A DNA stretch of 64,000 bases. Source: an uncultured Granulosicoccus sp. Its GTDB lineage: Bacteria; Pseudomonadota; Gammaproteobacteria; Granulosicoccales; Granulosicoccaceae. Below the pieces are notes generated by a model. The model was not told the origin of the DNA. It was given only the letters and a program-made list of their open reading frames with translations, and did not search any database. Positions 17,023 to 26,839 of this stretch are shown here, piece after piece. A program made the position numbers and the translations under genes. Each line of letters opens with the position of its first letter. The first letter of the stretch is position 1. The stretch spans positions 310,001 through 374,000 of the forward strand of contig CANMQI010000006.1 in the NCBI GenBank assembly GCA_947499955.1, given 5' to 3'.

Positions 17023-18981
17023 ATGAGCAATGTGTGGATGAACCTGCGACCGTTTGCATTTCTGATGCTGGCGGTTCTCCTGATTACCGGACTCTCCAGA
17101 GTCGCACTGACCAGCCTCTGGTATTCACGTGTCGAACACAGCGACGCCCTGAGCTTCGTGCTGACACAGGGGTTGCGTTTCGATCTGGTACTGCTGGGCA
17201 TGCTGCTGGCACCGGCCATCATGCTCATACCACTGCTGGCCAGTAACGCCCTGACCTTCGGGAGCTGGAAACAGATTCTGGCGTTGTACGTCGCCATCAT
17301 CATCATGGTGGTGGCCTTCATGGAAATGGCTACACCGGCCTTTATCGAGCAGTTCGATGCCCGTCCCAATGTGCTGTTCTTCGAATACATCGGTCATCCG
17401 AAAGAGCTTCTTGGCACACTGTGGGGGGCCTATCGCTGGCAGTTGCTGGCAGGCGTACCGATTGTTCTAGCGGTAGGTTTTGCCATGCAACGGCTGGTCA
17501 TCCATATGATGCACACCGCAATACCGATGCCATTGATTGTCGCGTTGCCGCTGACCGTGCTGCTCTTGCTGACCAGCGTTGCCCTTGCCAGATCGACCCT
17601 GGATCATCGCCCGGTCAATCCGTCCACGGTGGCGCTGACCAATGACTCACTGGTCAATGACCTGGCATTGAACTCCACCTACACGGTTGCCTATGCGGCC
17701 TATGAATTGCGACACGAAGAAGATGGCGGCGTACGCTACGGCAACATGCCGGATGCGCTTGCCCTGAACATCGTTCGACGGGAAATGCACATTCCTGAAA
17801 ACAGCTTTCTGGACGTGCATTCGACCTGGCACAGAACCATTCCGGCAAAGCCCATTACAGCCGGTTCGCCAGATCGCCCACTCAATCTGGTCATCATTCT
17901 GGAAGAAAGCCTGGGTGCCGAATTCGTCGGTTCACTCGGCGGACTCGACCTGACCCCGAACATCGATGCCCTGCGTGAAGAAGGCCTGAGCTTCGACAAT
18001 CTGTTTGCTACCGGCACACGCTCGGTACGGGGGATCGAGGCGGTGACCACCGGCTTCCTACCCACGCCCTCCCGCAGCGTCGTCAAGTTGAGTAAATCAC
18101 AACGCAACTTCTTCACGCTTGGGTCAGTGCTGAAAGAGCACGGTTATGACACCAGCTTCATCTACGGTGGCGAGGCACATTTCGACAATATGCGGCGCTT
18201 CTTCGTCAACAACGGTTTCGACACCATCGTTGATGAGAAGGACTACAGGAATCCGGTGTTCACCGGCTCCTGGGGAGTTTCTGATGAGGACTTGTTCGAC
18301 AAGGCCCATCAAACCTTCGACAAGCTGAGCGACAAGCCCTTCTTTTCACTGGTGTTCTCTTCCAGCAATCACACACCCTTCGAGTTCCCCGATGGCCGCA
18401 TCGAGCTGTTCGACAAGGAGAAACAGACCGTCAACAATGCGGTGAAATACGCCGATTACGCGCTGGGAGAATACTTCAGGAGGGCACGCCAATCCAGCTA
18501 CTGGGACAACACGGTCTTTCTCGTCGTCGCCGATCATAATTCACGTGTCTATGGCGCAGACCTTGTACCGGTCAAACGATTTCACATCCCAGCTGTTGTA
18601 GTCGGTGCTGGAATACAGGCTCGGCATTACGAGAAGGTCGCCAGCCAGATCGATCTGCCACCGACACTGCTGTCTCTTATCGGCCTGCAGGCAGAAACCC
18701 CCATGCCGGGCCGTGATCTGACACAACTGCCTGAGGAGATACCGGGCAGGGCCATCATGCAGTTCAACGACATTCAGGCCTATATGGAAGCAGACAAGGT
18801 TGTCGTCATGCAAAAGGGTGTACCGTCCCAGGAATTTCGCTATGACGGCAATCATCTGACGGATGCACGTCAGCCGGATGCACGCCTGAACGACATCGCA
18901 ACAGCGCACGCAACCTGGGCATCGGCAACCTACGAGAACGGGCAGTACAAGGTATCGACTCGACTGGCTGCCAGTCAGTGA
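17023..18981 (+). CDS. LTA-synthase-like (LtaS/OpgB type) sulfatase-fold phosphoglycerol transferase
   Basis: This 652-residue membrane enzyme has five N-terminal helices (about residues 1-195) followed by an external sulfatase-fold domain. The metal and nucleophile region reads LVIILEESLGAEF then ATGTRSVRGIEA, with the catalytic Thr near 332. FIYGGEAHFDNM, SSNHTPFE and VADHN complete the LtaS-type site. Relatives move phosphoglycerol from phosphatidylglycerol to a glycan or polymer and release diacylglycerol. In Gram-negative bacteria the acceptor may be osmoregulated periplasmic glucan; the acceptor here is not known. The operator array upstream suggests co-regulation with eptA and dgkA. 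Confidence 0.88.
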   Translation: MSNVWMNLRPFAFLMLAVLLITGLSRVALTSLWYSRVEHSDALSFVLTQGLRFDLVLLGMLLAPAIMLIPLLASNALTFGSWKQILALYVAIIIMVVAFMEMATPAFIEQFDARPNVLFFEYIGHPKELLGTLWGAYRWQLLAGVPIVLAVGFAMQRLVIHMMHTAIPMPLIVALPLTVLLLLTSVALARSTLDHRPVNPSTVALTNDSLVNDLALNSTYTVAYAAYELRHEEDGGVRYGNMPDALALNIVRREMHIPENSFLDVHSTWHRTIPAKPITAGSPDRPLNLVIILEESLGAEFVGSLGGLDLTPNIDALREEGLSFDNLFATGTRSVRGIEAVTTGFLPTPSRSVVKLSKSQRNFFTLGSVLKEHGYDTSFIYGGEAHFDNMRRFFVNNGFDTIVDEKDYRNPVFTGSWGVSDEDLFDKAHQTFDKLSDKPFFSLVFSSSNHTPFEFPDGRIELFDKEKQTVNNAVKYADYALGEYFRRARQSSYWDNTVFLVVADHNSRVYGADLVPVKRFHIPAVVVGAGIQARHYEKVASQIDLPPTLLSLIGLQAETPMPGRDLTQLPEEIPGRAIMQFNDIQAYMEADKVVVMQKGVPSQEFRYDGNHLTDARQPDARLNDIATAHATWASATYENGQYKVSTRLAASQ

Positions 18982-18994
18982 CGACAAGGCATGT

Positions 18995-19483
18995 CTACGG
19001 CGCCGAGCCGGGCTGACGCAGCTCCTGAAAGAAGGCCTGCATCAGGGCTGCGCCCTGCTCTGCAAGAACGCCCTCCGTGATGGCGACGTGATGACCGACC
19101 CCGGGCAGTCGCAACGCTTCATGAATACTCACCACACCACCGGTGCGCGGTTCTCTTGCGCCGAACACCAGTCTTGCAATACGCGCCTGCAGCAGGATGC
19201 CACAGCACATCAGGCAGGGTTCCAGAGTGACGTACAGGGTAGCCCCATCCAATCGTGAGGAACGAGCCTTCAGCGCAGCCGCTCGTACCGCCAGTACCTC
19301 GGCATGGGCCGACGGGTCATGATCCGTCACACAGCGATTCTCACCGCTCCCCAGAATCTGCCCTTCCAGCACAAGCAGTGCGCCGACAGGTACCTCACCG
19401 CTACCCCCGGCATGCTCTGCCAACGCCAGCGCCTGACTCATGTAGTCTTCATCGATGCGTTGCTGCCTGGGCGGTATCGACAT
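18995..19483 (-). CDS. tadA: tRNA-specific adenosine deaminase
   Basis: This 162-residue zinc deaminase converts adenosine-34 to inosine in the tRNA-Arg(ACG) wobble position. The zinc site and proton shuttle appear as HAEV (His60, Glu62) and PCLMCCG (Cys90, Cys93), in family spacing. I chose ATG 19483 (MSIPPRQQRI), which has GAAGGG upstream; an in-frame ATG at 19504 would add seven residues. Its 3' end faces the LtaS-like gene with only 13 bp between stops, so the transcripts probably overlap. A terminator separates it from the pnp operon upstream. Confidence 0.95.
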   Translation of the reverse strand: MSIPPRQQRIDEDYMSQALALAEHAGGSGEVPVGALLVLEGQILGSGENRCVTDHDPSAHAEVLAVRAAALKARSSRLDGATLYVTLEPCLMCCGILLQARIARLVFGAREPRTGGVVSIHEALRLPGVGHHVAITEGVLAEQGAALMQAFFQELRQPGSAP

Positions 19484-19573
19484 GACAAACCCTTCATTGT
19501 TCATACGGACGTAAGCTTGCTTCAACGCAGACAACGCCGTCAATGCCCGCTGCGATTCGAAAAACGCGCCCAC

Positions 19574-19601
19574 AAAAAAGGAGGCCTGGAGCCCCCTTTT
19601 T
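19574..19601 (-). terminator. Intrinsic terminator at the end of the rimP-pnp operon
   Basis: An 11-bp stem with one mismatch (arms 19575-19585 and 19591-19601) and a 5-base loop is followed on the minus strand by a T run. Because both stem ends are A/T runs it could also act on the plus strand. It lies 45-73 bp after the pnp stop and before tadA, so it should end the long operon. Confidence 0.8.
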
Positions 19602-19613
19602 CTTCATGCAACT

Positions 19614-19636
19614 CACGGCAAGCCAGGCTTGCCGTG
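19614..19636. repeat. Perfect inverted repeat in the pnp 3' region
   Basis: Two perfect 11-base arms (19614-19624, 19626-19636) separated by one base lie 10 bp after the pnp stop and just before the terminator. In RNA this would be a tight GC-rich hairpin, which could shield the mRNA 3' end from exonucleases. There is no T run, so it is not itself an intrinsic terminator. Confidence 0.6.
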
Positions 19637-19646
19637 GTATTCAGAC

Positions 19647-21752
19647 TCAGCTGCTGACAGCTTCGCCTTCTTCGACCGCCTTCATGCTCAGGCGAATACG
19701 GCCCTGCTTGTCCACTTCCAGAACCTTGACCTTGACGACCTGTCCTTCGGACAGCTCGTCAGCGACGTTCTGCACGCGCTGGTCAGAGATCTGAGAGATG
19801 TGTACCAGACCATCCTTGCCAGGCAGGATGTTGACGAAAGCACCGAAGTCCATGATTTTCTGTACACGGCCTTCGTAGATGGTGCCCACTTCGATGTCAG
19901 CGGTAATCAGCTCGATACGACGACGGGCTTCTTCACCCGCTGTACGATCGCTGGAAGCGATCTTGATCAGGCCATCATCACCGATATCGATGGTAGCGCC
20001 GGTCTCTTCAGTCAGTGCACGAATGACGGCACCACCCTTACCGATGACAGCAGCGATCTTCTCGGGGTTGATCTTGATGGTGATGAAGCGTGGTGCATGC
20101 TCGGACAGATCGCCACGTGGCTCTGCCAGAACCTTGGCCATTTCACCCAGGATCCAGATACGACCACCCTTGGCCTGCTCCAGCGCTTTTTCCATGATTT
20201 CGCGAGTGATGCCCTGAATCTTGATGTCCATCTGCAGAGCAGTAACACCATCAGCAGAACCAGCCACCTTGAAGTCCATGTCGCCCAGGTGATCTTCATC
20301 ACCCAGAATGTCGGAGAGAACGGCATAACCGTCGTCTTCCTTGATGAGACCCATGGCGATACCGGCTACCGGCGCTTTCAAGGGAACACCCGCATCCATC
20401 AGAGCCAGAGAGGTACCACAGACAGATGCCATGGAGCTGGAACCGTTGGACTCAGTTATTTCCGAAACAACACGGATGGTGTACGGGAAATCCTCTTCGT
20501 CAGGCATGACCGCCTGAACGCCACGCTTGGCCAGTTTGCCGTGTCCGATCTCACGTCGCTTGGGTGAACCGACAAATCCGGTTTCGCCAACCGAGTACGG
20601 AGGAAAGTTGTAGTGCAGCATGAACGCCATGCGCGTCTCGCCGCTCAGCGCGTCGATGATCTGTGCATCACGAGTGGTGCCCAGAGTCGCAGCAACGATT
20701 GCCTGTGTCTCACCACGAGTGAACACGGCGGAACCGTGAGTACGCGGCAGAATACCGGTGTGAACCGAAATGGGACGAACGGTGTCGGTGGTACGACCGT
20801 CGATGCGTGGCTCACCGGCAATGATGCGAGTACGTACGATGGATTTTTCCAGCTTGCTGAAAGCATCCTTTACATCGCCGGCACTGTAGCCTTCTTCGCC
20901 TTCTGCAGCAGCCAGTGCTTCAACGACTTTCGCCTTGGCAGCAGATACGGCATCCTGACGGGCCATCTTGTCAGCAACCTGATAGGCAGCAGTCAGATCG
21001 GCACGTGCGGCGTCATCCACCTTCTGAGCCAGAGTGGCATCAGCTTCAGGCGACTGCCAGTCCCAGGATGTGGCATTGACGTCAACGGCCAGTGCCTTGA
21101 TGGCTGTAATGGCAGTCTGCATCTGTTCGTGACCAAACATGACAGCGTCAAGCATGACTGTCTCGGACAGCTGATCAGCTTCTGATTCCACCATCAGTAC
21201 GGCAGAATCGGTACCGGCAACTACCAGGTCCAGTTTGGATTCTTCCATCTGGGATACTGACGGGTTCAGTACGTATTCACCGTCGATGTAACCGACCTTG
21301 GCGGCACCGATGGGACCGGCGAAAGGCATGCCGGAGCACGCCAGAGCAGCAGAAGCGCCCAGCAGCGCAGGAATATCAGCGCTGATTTCAGGGTCCAGAG
21401 ACATGACAGTGGCAATGACCTGCACTTCATTCATGAAGCCCTTGGGGAACAAGGGACGCAGTGGTCGATCGATGAGACGCGAAATCAGTGTTTCGGATTC
21501 GCTGGGGCGTCCTTCCCGCTTGAAAAAACCACCGGGGATCTTGCCCGCAGCGTATGTCTTTTCCTGATAGTTGATAGTCAGGGGAAAGAAGTTCTGGCCG
21601 GGTTTGGCCTCTTTCCGGCCTACGGCTGTGACCAGCACGACGGTGTCGCCCATGCTGGCTACGATCGCGCAACTTGCCTGACGGGCGATTTCGCCGGTCT
21701 GCAAGGTAACGGTCTCGTTACCGAATTGAAAAGTTTTTGAATGTATGGTCAC
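19647..21752 (-). CDS. pnp: Polynucleotide phosphorylase
   Basis: This 701-residue 3'-5' exoribonuclease uses phosphate to degrade RNA and works in the degradosome. It has two RNase PH domains: the first includes [14 protein letters not shown] and [12 protein letters not shown], the second FTRGETQAI and the catalytic stretch [22 protein letters not shown] domain follows ([13 protein letters not shown] near 565) and then an S1 domain ([17 protein letters not shown]) to the end. The start is GTG 21752, comparable with the non-ATG start of E. coli pnp. It follows rpsO, and its leader holds a hairpin at 21776-21794. Confidence 0.98.
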   Translation of the reverse strand: MTIHSKTFQFGNETVTLQTGEIARQASCAIVASMGDTVVLVTAVGRKEAKPGQNFFPLTINYQEKTYAAGKIPGGFFKREGRPSESETLISRLIDRPLRPLFPKGFMNEVQVIATVMSLDPEISADIPALLGASAALACSGMPFAGPIGAAKVGYIDGEYVLNPSVSQMEESKLDLVVAGTDSAVLMVESEADQLSETVMLDAVMFGHEQMQTAITAIKALAVDVNATSWDWQSPEADATLAQKVDDAARADLTAAYQVADKMARQDAVSAAKAKVVEALAAAEGEEGYSAGDVKDAFSKLEKSIVRTRIIAGEPRIDGRTTDTVRPISVHTGILPRTHGSAVFTRGETQAIVAATLGTTRDAQIIDALSGETRMAFMLHYNFPPYSVGETGFVGSPKRREIGHGKLAKRGVQAVMPDEEDFPYTIRVVSEITESNGSSSMASVCGTSLALMDAGVPLKAPVAGIAMGLIKEDDGYAVLSDILGDEDHLGDMDFKVAGSADGVTALQMDIKIQGITREIMEKALEQAKGGRIWILGEMAKVLAEPRGDLSEHAPRFITIKINPEKIAAVIGKGGAVIRALTEETGATIDIGDDGLIKIASSDRTAGEEARRRIELITADIEVGTIYEGRVQKIMDFGAFVNILPGKDGLVHISQISDQRVQNVADELSEGQVVKVKVLEVDKQGRIRLSMKAVEEGEAVSS

Positions 21753-21775
21753 AAAGTGTTCCTGAGAAGGTAAGC

Positions 21776-21794
21776 GGCCTCGGATACCGAGGCC
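21776..21794 (-). promoter_or_regulatory. Leader hairpin between rpsO and pnp (candidate RNase III/PNPase autoregulation site)
   Basis: Eight-base perfect arms (21776-21783 and 21787-21794) flank a three-base loop, 24 bp upstream of the pnp start. In E. coli the rpsO-pnp spacer forms a stem that RNase III cuts, after which PNPase represses its own mRNA. This position is equivalent, but the stem here is shorter. No T run follows, so it is not a terminator. Confidence 0.5.
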
Positions 21795-21860
21795 TCGTTA
21801 CACTGCCACCAGATGGTTATGCTGCCAGCTGATGGGATGGACTCCTTTGGAGAGCCGCCC

Positions 21861-22133
21861 TTAGCGGCGCAGACCCAGGCGCTTGATCAGGTTCTGGTAG
21901 CGGCTGGCATCTTTGCGGTGCAGGTAATCGAGCAGTTTACGACGCTGATTGACCATTCTCAGCAGTCCACGACGTGAGTGGTGGTCATGCTTGTGTTCTT
22001 TGAAGTGTTCAGTAAGATGAGAGATTCGCGCAGACAGCAATGCTACTTGTACTTCCGGTGACCCTGTGTCCGTAGAGTCGGTCTGGTGTTCTTTGACGAT
22101 TTCCGCTTTTTGTTCGGCGCTTAGGCAAGACAT
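21861..22133 (-). CDS. rpsO: 30S ribosomal protein S15
   Basis: This 90-residue protein of the small ribosomal subunit binds the 16S rRNA central domain. Family stretches are intact: [40 protein letters not shown] and [15 protein letters not shown] 22133 (MSCLSAEQK) matches the normal length of S15. It lies between truB and pnp in the standard operon. Confidence 0.97.
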   Translation of the reverse strand: MSCLSAEQKAEIVKEHQTDSTDTGSPEVQVALLSARISHLTEHFKEHKHDHHSRRGLLRMVNQRRKLLDYLHRKDASRYQNLIKRLGLRR

Positions 22134-22217
22134 GGTGAGGTAATACTCCAGTACGAATTGATGTGTGTGTTGTTTATCTGCCGGCAAATGCGGCTGATAA
22201 CCCGATATTATACCAGT

Positions 22218-23288
22218 TCAGTCCCATTGAAGGACTCGGCGAGGTGCAACCAGTTCGCCAGTTTCGTGCAATTCCCCAAGCCCTGCCAAGCGACCTGTGG
22301 CGTCATAAACTCGACACGGCAGTTCAGGCTCGTTCATCCCGTCCTCGTCTGTGGCATCGTTCGCTGCCTGCTCGGTAACACGGACTCCCGTTGCGGCAAC
22401 CGCATTCGATGATTCGGCACCCTCCGGCAACAGAGGATCGACGTCCAGGCTTCGGCACGGCGCGGACTGGCCGCGACGAAACGTTGCCAGCCCCTCCTCG
22501 TCCAGCCTGACACCCGGCAGATGTGCAAGACCCGCATCCGGTGGCAGCAGCAGCTTGTCCAACTCAGCATACTGATCGACCGCCGGGTCACTGTCTGTTG
22601 CATTGTGTGATGCGGCCATCTGTTCCAGTGCCTCGATCGTGATCATGGCCTGATGCTGGAACGGCGAGACGAATGTTCTCCGCAATTGCGCCACATGCGC
22701 ACCACAACCAATGGCTTCGCCTATATCGGTCACCAGAGATCGAATATAAGTCCCCTTCGAGCAACGTACTGCGAGTCGTGCACTCGTTCCCGAAAAAGAC
22801 AGGACTTCCAGCTCGTGGATGACGACCGAGCGCGCCGGTCTGTCCACTTCCTTGCCTTCGCGAGCCAGTTTGTACAGTCGCTGGCCATCGATCTTGATGG
22901 CAGACACCATGGGCGGGATTTGCTGCTGGGGCCCGCGGAAACGGTGGCAGATCTCGGTAAAGGATTCGAGCGTCAGCCCTTCCGGTACAGGGCGCTGTTC
23001 CAGCACTTCACCATCGGCATCGGCAGAATTGGTGGTAACACCCAGTTGCAAGGTGGTCTCGTACCCCTTGTCAGCATCCAGCAGAAAGGCGCTCAGCTTG
23101 GTGGCTTCACCAAAACAGATGGGCAGCATACCCGTAGCCAGTGGATCGAGACTGCCGGTGTGACCGGCCTTTTTTGCGCCAAACAGGCGTTTGGCCCGTT
23201 GCAAGGCATGGTTGGAGCTGCCACCAGACGGTTTGTCCAGCAACAGAATGCCATGAACCGCGCGGCCCTTGCGATTTCGACGACTCAA
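22218..23288 (-). CDS. truB: tRNA pseudouridine(55) synthase
   Basis: This 356-residue enzyme makes pseudouridine-55 in the T-loop of tRNA. The catalytic Asp48 is in AGHTGSLDPLATGMLP, followed by KGYETTLQLG, and the tRNA-binding region contains CSKGTYIRSLVTDIGE. The start is TTG 23288: the first residues SRRNRKGRAVHGILLLDKP match the family start, and no ATG is available there. The C-terminal part is longer than in E. coli TruB (about 314 residues), with an acidic insert (VTEQAANDATDEDGMNEPEL) near residue 310. Confidence 0.96.
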   Translation of the reverse strand: MSRRNRKGRAVHGILLLDKPSGGSSNHALQRAKRLFGAKKAGHTGSLDPLATGMLPICFGEATKLSAFLLDADKGYETTLQLGVTTNSADADGEVLEQRPVPEGLTLESFTEICHRFRGPQQQIPPMVSAIKIDGQRLYKLAREGKEVDRPARSVVIHELEVLSFSGTSARLAVRCSKGTYIRSLVTDIGEAIGCGAHVAQLRRTFVSPFQHQAMITIEALEQMAASHNATDSDPAVDQYAELDKLLLPPDAGLAHLPGVRLDEEGLATFRRGQSAPCRSLDVDPLLPEGAESSNAVAATGVRVTEQAANDATDEDGMNEPELPCRVYDATGRLAGLGELHETGELVAPRRVLQWD

Positions 23289-23360
23289 GATTGTCTATCC
23301 GGTAATTACGACGGGATGGGAAGCGAATGGCAGCCACAAAGGCCACCATCCGTTCAAGGG

Positions 23361-23774
23361 TCAGTCCTTGGCAACCGAAGATTCTTCGGTACTGCCCTCG
23401 TCTGACTCATCGTCTTCGGTGGTATTGCTGGCCACTGCATCGGCAATGAGAGCCGACATCAACGCTCCGCGCTCTGCCGAGTCATCGTAGAAGAAACGCA
23501 ATTGCGGCACGGAACGGGTATTCATCTGGCGCGCCAGTTGACGGCGTAGAAAGCCCGATGCACGTTCCAGTGCTGCCTGCGTTTCCTTGTGCTCTTCAGC
23601 ATCCAGCAAGGAATAGTAGATTTTCGCGACGGAAAGATCCCGCGAGACCTCAACCGATGCCAGTGTCAGCATCGGTGAGATTCGCGGATCGCGCACTTCA
23701 GTCCGGATCAGACCAGCCAGCTCACGCTGGATGAAATCGGCAACCCGGTGACTTCTTGGATAATCGTTGGTCAC
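23361..23774 (-). CDS. rbfA: Ribosome-binding factor A
   Basis: This 137-residue protein has a KH-like fold and helps mature the 16S rRNA 5' end on the 30S subunit. Family stretches include [33 protein letters not shown] and [19 protein letters not shown]. The GTG start at 23774 overlaps the infB stop (GTGA), so the two are translationally coupled. The tail is acidic ([15 protein letters not shown]), as in many RbfA proteins. Confidence 0.96.
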   Translation of the reverse strand: MTNDYPRSHRVADFIQRELAGLIRTEVRDPRISPMLTLASVEVSRDLSVAKIYYSLLDAEEHKETQAALERASGFLRRQLARQMNTRSVPQLRFFYDDSAERGALMSALIADAVASNTTEDDESDEGSTEESSVAKD

Positions 23775-26700
23775 AGTGTACGAGCTACCTCGGTACGCTC
23801 GAACACCTCGATCATGTCACCTGGACGCACATCGGTGTAGTTCTTGACACCGATACCGCATTCGGTCCCCATGCGCACTTCCTTGACGTCGTCCTTGAAG
23901 CGTCGCAGGGATTCCAGCTCGCCTTCGTAGATAACGACATTGTCGCGCAGTACACGGATGGGCTCGTCCTTGCGCACGACACCATCGACGACCATACAAC
24001 CGGCAATCTGACCGAACTTGGGCGAGGTAAACACTTCACCAACCTCTGCATTACCGATGATGCGTTCACGCACTTCCGGTGCCAGCAGACCACCAGCCAG
24101 TTGCTTGGCCAGATCGATCAACTCATAGATGACACTGTAATAGCGCAGATCGGTTTCCTGCTCCTGCACGAGTCGTCGCGCAGCGCCATCGGCACGTACG
24201 TTGAACCCGACCAGGATGGCGTTGGACGCCGAGGCCAGATTGGCATCGGACTCGTTGATGCCACCGACACCACCACCCACGATTCGAACTTCGACTTCGT
24301 CGGTGCTGAGCTTCTCCAGTGAGTCTCGAATGGCTTCGAAACTACCTTTCACATCGGCCTTGACGACAAAATTGACGACTGGCACGGTGCCCTTGATCTG
24401 CGAGAACACATCTTCCATGCGAGCAGGTCGGCGTTCAGCCAGTCGAGCATCGCGATGCTTGCCATGACGCAACTCGGCAAGTTCCCGTGCACTCTTCTCG
24501 TCCGCTGCCACCAGCATCTCGTCACCCGCATTCGGCGTGGCTGACAATCCGAGTACCTGCACAGGTGTGGAGGGTCCCGCTTCTTCGACAGCCTTGCCGT
24601 TCTCGTCGAACATCGCACGAACACGTCCCGTGACCTGGCCACAGATGAAGCTGTCGCCACGTTTGAGCGTACCTTCCTGTACCAGGATGGTAGCCACAGG
24701 CCCCTTGCCCTTGTCCAGAGACGCTTCGATGACCGTACCGGCCGCATTGCCTTCCGGCACCGCTTCCAGTTCAAGTACTTCAGCCTGCAGAATCAATGCT
24801 TCCAGCAAGGTATCAACGCCATCGCCGGTGAGAGCAGACAGTGGTACGAATTGCGTATCACCGCCCCATTCTTCCGAGATGACATCGTGCTGTGCCAGTT
24901 CATTACGCACCCGCTCCAGATCAACACCTTCCTTGTCCATCTTGTTGATGGCGATGATCAACGGCACATTGGCTGCCCGGGCGTGCTGAATACCTTCAAC
25001 CGTCTGTGGCATGACGCCATCATCGGCCGCGACGACCAGTACCACGATGTCCGTAGCCTGAGCACCACGTGCTCGCATGGAGGTGAACGCGGCGTGTCCC
25101 GGTGTATCGAGGAAGGTGATGTCACCATTCTCGGTATGTGTCTGATAGGCACCGATATGCTGCGTGATACCACCGGCTTCACCAGAAGCAACTCGCGAAC
25201 GACGAATGTAGTCGAGCAGAGAGGTCTTGCCGTGGTCGACGTGACCCATGATGGTAACCACCGGAGGCCGGGGCTCGGCATCGCCTTCGCGCTCACCGGC
25301 AACCAGAGCTGCCAGCGCGGCTTCCACATCATCCGCACTCATCGGATTGGCTTTATGGCCCATCTCTTCGACCACCAGAATGGCCGTATCCTGATCCAGA
25401 AGCTGGTTGATGGTAGCCATGACACCCATGGTCATCATCGCCTTGATGACCTCGGCAGCCTTGACAGCCATCTTGTTGGCCAGCTCGGCAACCGTAATGG
25501 TCTCGGGCACATCGACTTCACGCACGACTGGTGTAGTCGGCCGCTCGAAGGCGTGCTTCGACTCGAAGTTGCCAGCCAGAGCGCGACGTCCACCCTTGCC
25601 ACCCTTGCGGCGACCGGATTTGCCCTTGGCAACATGCAGCTGGTTACGACCGTAACGTGTGTCACCACCGCCACCGCCGCCGCCACTCTTGCCGCGACCC
25701 TTGCCTTTCGGCTTGTCCGGGCCACGAGCATTGCCACGATCGTTACTGCTGGCAGCCTGCTGGGCTTCCATGGCAGCACGTCGTTGCAGCTCGGCAGCTA
25801 CGCGTTCCTGTTCCTTGCGCTCACGTTCACGCTTGGTGTTTTCATCCGCTTCATGACGACGAGCGGCAGCAACCTGCTTCTCGGCCATACGTTCGGCTGC
25901 GGCGCGTGCCGCTGTCTCGGCTTCGAGTCGCTTTGCAGCTTCTCGTGCCTTGCGTGCCTTTTCAGCAGGCGAGAGCTTCTCTTCAGGTTCCTTTGCTTCG
26001 GAACCTGCAGCCGCTCCGGCCTGAGTCGCGGCAGCCACAGCTGCGGCCGCCTGAGCTTCCGCCTGGCGTACGGCTTCTGCAGCTGCATCAGCGGCCGACA
26101 GTTTCGGCTTGCTCGCCGCCTCATTCGCCTGACTGGTAGCCTTGGCTGCCTGTGCAGCAACCTGCGCTGCTACCTGTTCGGCAGCCGCAGCCGCATCAGC
26201 GGCACTGTCGCTCCTGGCAGCAGGTTTGGCCGCTTCCGCTTTCGGCTCCTCGACCGGCGGCGCGACTTCTGCCACTGGCTCCACAACCGGTTCGGCTTCA
26301 ACAGCCGGTTCAGCCACAGGCTCAGCCGTATCAGCGGGTTCGGCAGCTTCATCAGCAACTGCTGGTGCTTCTGACTCGACCACGGGTGCCTGTTCAACCG
26401 GCGAATCGATCTCGCCTACCGGCTGCTCGACAGCCGACTCGACGAGCTCGTCAGCAGCATCGCTACCCACAGCCTCATCAGCAGACTCCTCACCACCCGG
26501 TCGCACGTAAGTCCGTCGAGCACGCACCTCGACATTGACCTTCTTGCGTCCCGACGGATCGGTCTTCAACTCACTGACGCGCTTGCGCTTGAGCGTGATT
26601 CTCTTGCTCGCGCCACCGCTGGCCGAACTCCCGCGAGACTCACGCAAATGAGTCAGCAGGGTCAGCTTCTCCGAATCGGAGATCATGTCGTTTTCGCCTG

Positions 26701-26794
26701 TCTTGGCGACACCCGCATCACCAAGCTGCACCAGCAGCTTGTCCACTGGCGTACCAACGACTTGCGCGAGCTGTTTTACTGTAACTTCAGCCAT
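23771..26794 (-). CDS. infB: Translation initiation factor IF-2
   Basis: This 1007-residue GTPase places initiator tRNA on the 30S subunit. The N-terminal IF2_N domain ([18 protein letters not shown]) is followed by a long Ala/Glu/Pro-rich low-complexity linker to about residue 330 and then a Gly-rich basic patch near 370. A second IF2_N domain ([20 protein letters not shown]) precedes the G domain, with G1 GHVDHGKTS near 518, G3 DTPGHAAF, G4 NKMDK and G5 SAL. Domains II-IV complete the protein. It lies between nusA and rbfA. The linker creates long open frames on other strands that are not genes. Confidence 0.98.
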   Translation of the reverse strand: MAEVTVKQLAQVVGTPVDKLLVQLGDAGVAKTGENDMISDSEKLTLLTHLRESRGSSASGGASKRITLKRKRVSELKTDPSGRKKVNVEVRARRTYVRPGGEESADEAVGSDAADELVESAVEQPVGEIDSPVEQAPVVESEAPAVADEAAEPADTAEPVAEPAVEAEPVVEPVAEVAPPVEEPKAEAAKPAARSDSAADAAAAAEQVAAQVAAQAAKATSQANEAASKPKLSAADAAAEAVRQAEAQAAAAVAAATQAGAAAGSEAKEPEEKLSPAEKARKAREAAKRLEAETAARAAAERMAEKQVAAARRHEADENTKRERERKEQERVAAELQRRAAMEAQQAASSNDRGNARGPDKPKGKGRGKSGGGGGGGDTRYGRNQLHVAKGKSGRRKGGKGGRRALAGNFESKHAFERPTTPVVREVDVPETITVAELANKMAVKAAEVIKAMMTMGVMATINQLLDQDTAILVVEEMGHKANPMSADDVEAALAALVAGEREGDAEPRPPVVTIMGHVDHGKTSLLDYIRRSRVASGEAGGITQHIGAYQTHTENGDITFLDTPGHAAFTSMRARGAQATDIVVLVVAADDGVMPQTVEGIQHARAANVPLIIAINKMDKEGVDLERVRNELAQHDVISEEWGGDTQFVPLSALTGDGVDTLLEALILQAEVLELEAVPEGNAAGTVIEASLDKGKGPVATILVQEGTLKRGDSFICGQVTGRVRAMFDENGKAVEEAGPSTPVQVLGLSATPNAGDEMLVAADEKSARELAELRHGKHRDARLAERRPARMEDVFSQIKGTVPVVNFVVKADVKGSFEAIRDSLEKLSTDEVEVRIVGGGVGGINESDANLASASNAILVGFNVRADGAARRLVQEQETDLRYYSVIYELIDLAKQLAGGLLAPEVRERIIGNAEVGEVFTSPKFGQIAGCMVVDGVVRKDEPIRVLRDNVVIYEGELESLRRFKDDVKEVRMGTECGIGVKNYTDVRPGDMIEVFERTEVARTL

Positions 26795-26839
26795 AGCTTC
26801 TCTTGTATGTTCCCCGTACGACCGGTTTCCCGGAAGGTA

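Noticed and set aside
19629-20567. Plus-strand frame of 312 codons opposite pnp
   Set aside because: It is fully antisense to a clear polynucleotide phosphorylase and shows no recognisable protein motif.
24851-26374. Long plus-strand frame of 507 codons within infB
   Set aside because: It is antisense to the Ala/Glu-rich linker and G domain of IF-2. The low-complexity codons of that region keep other frames open.
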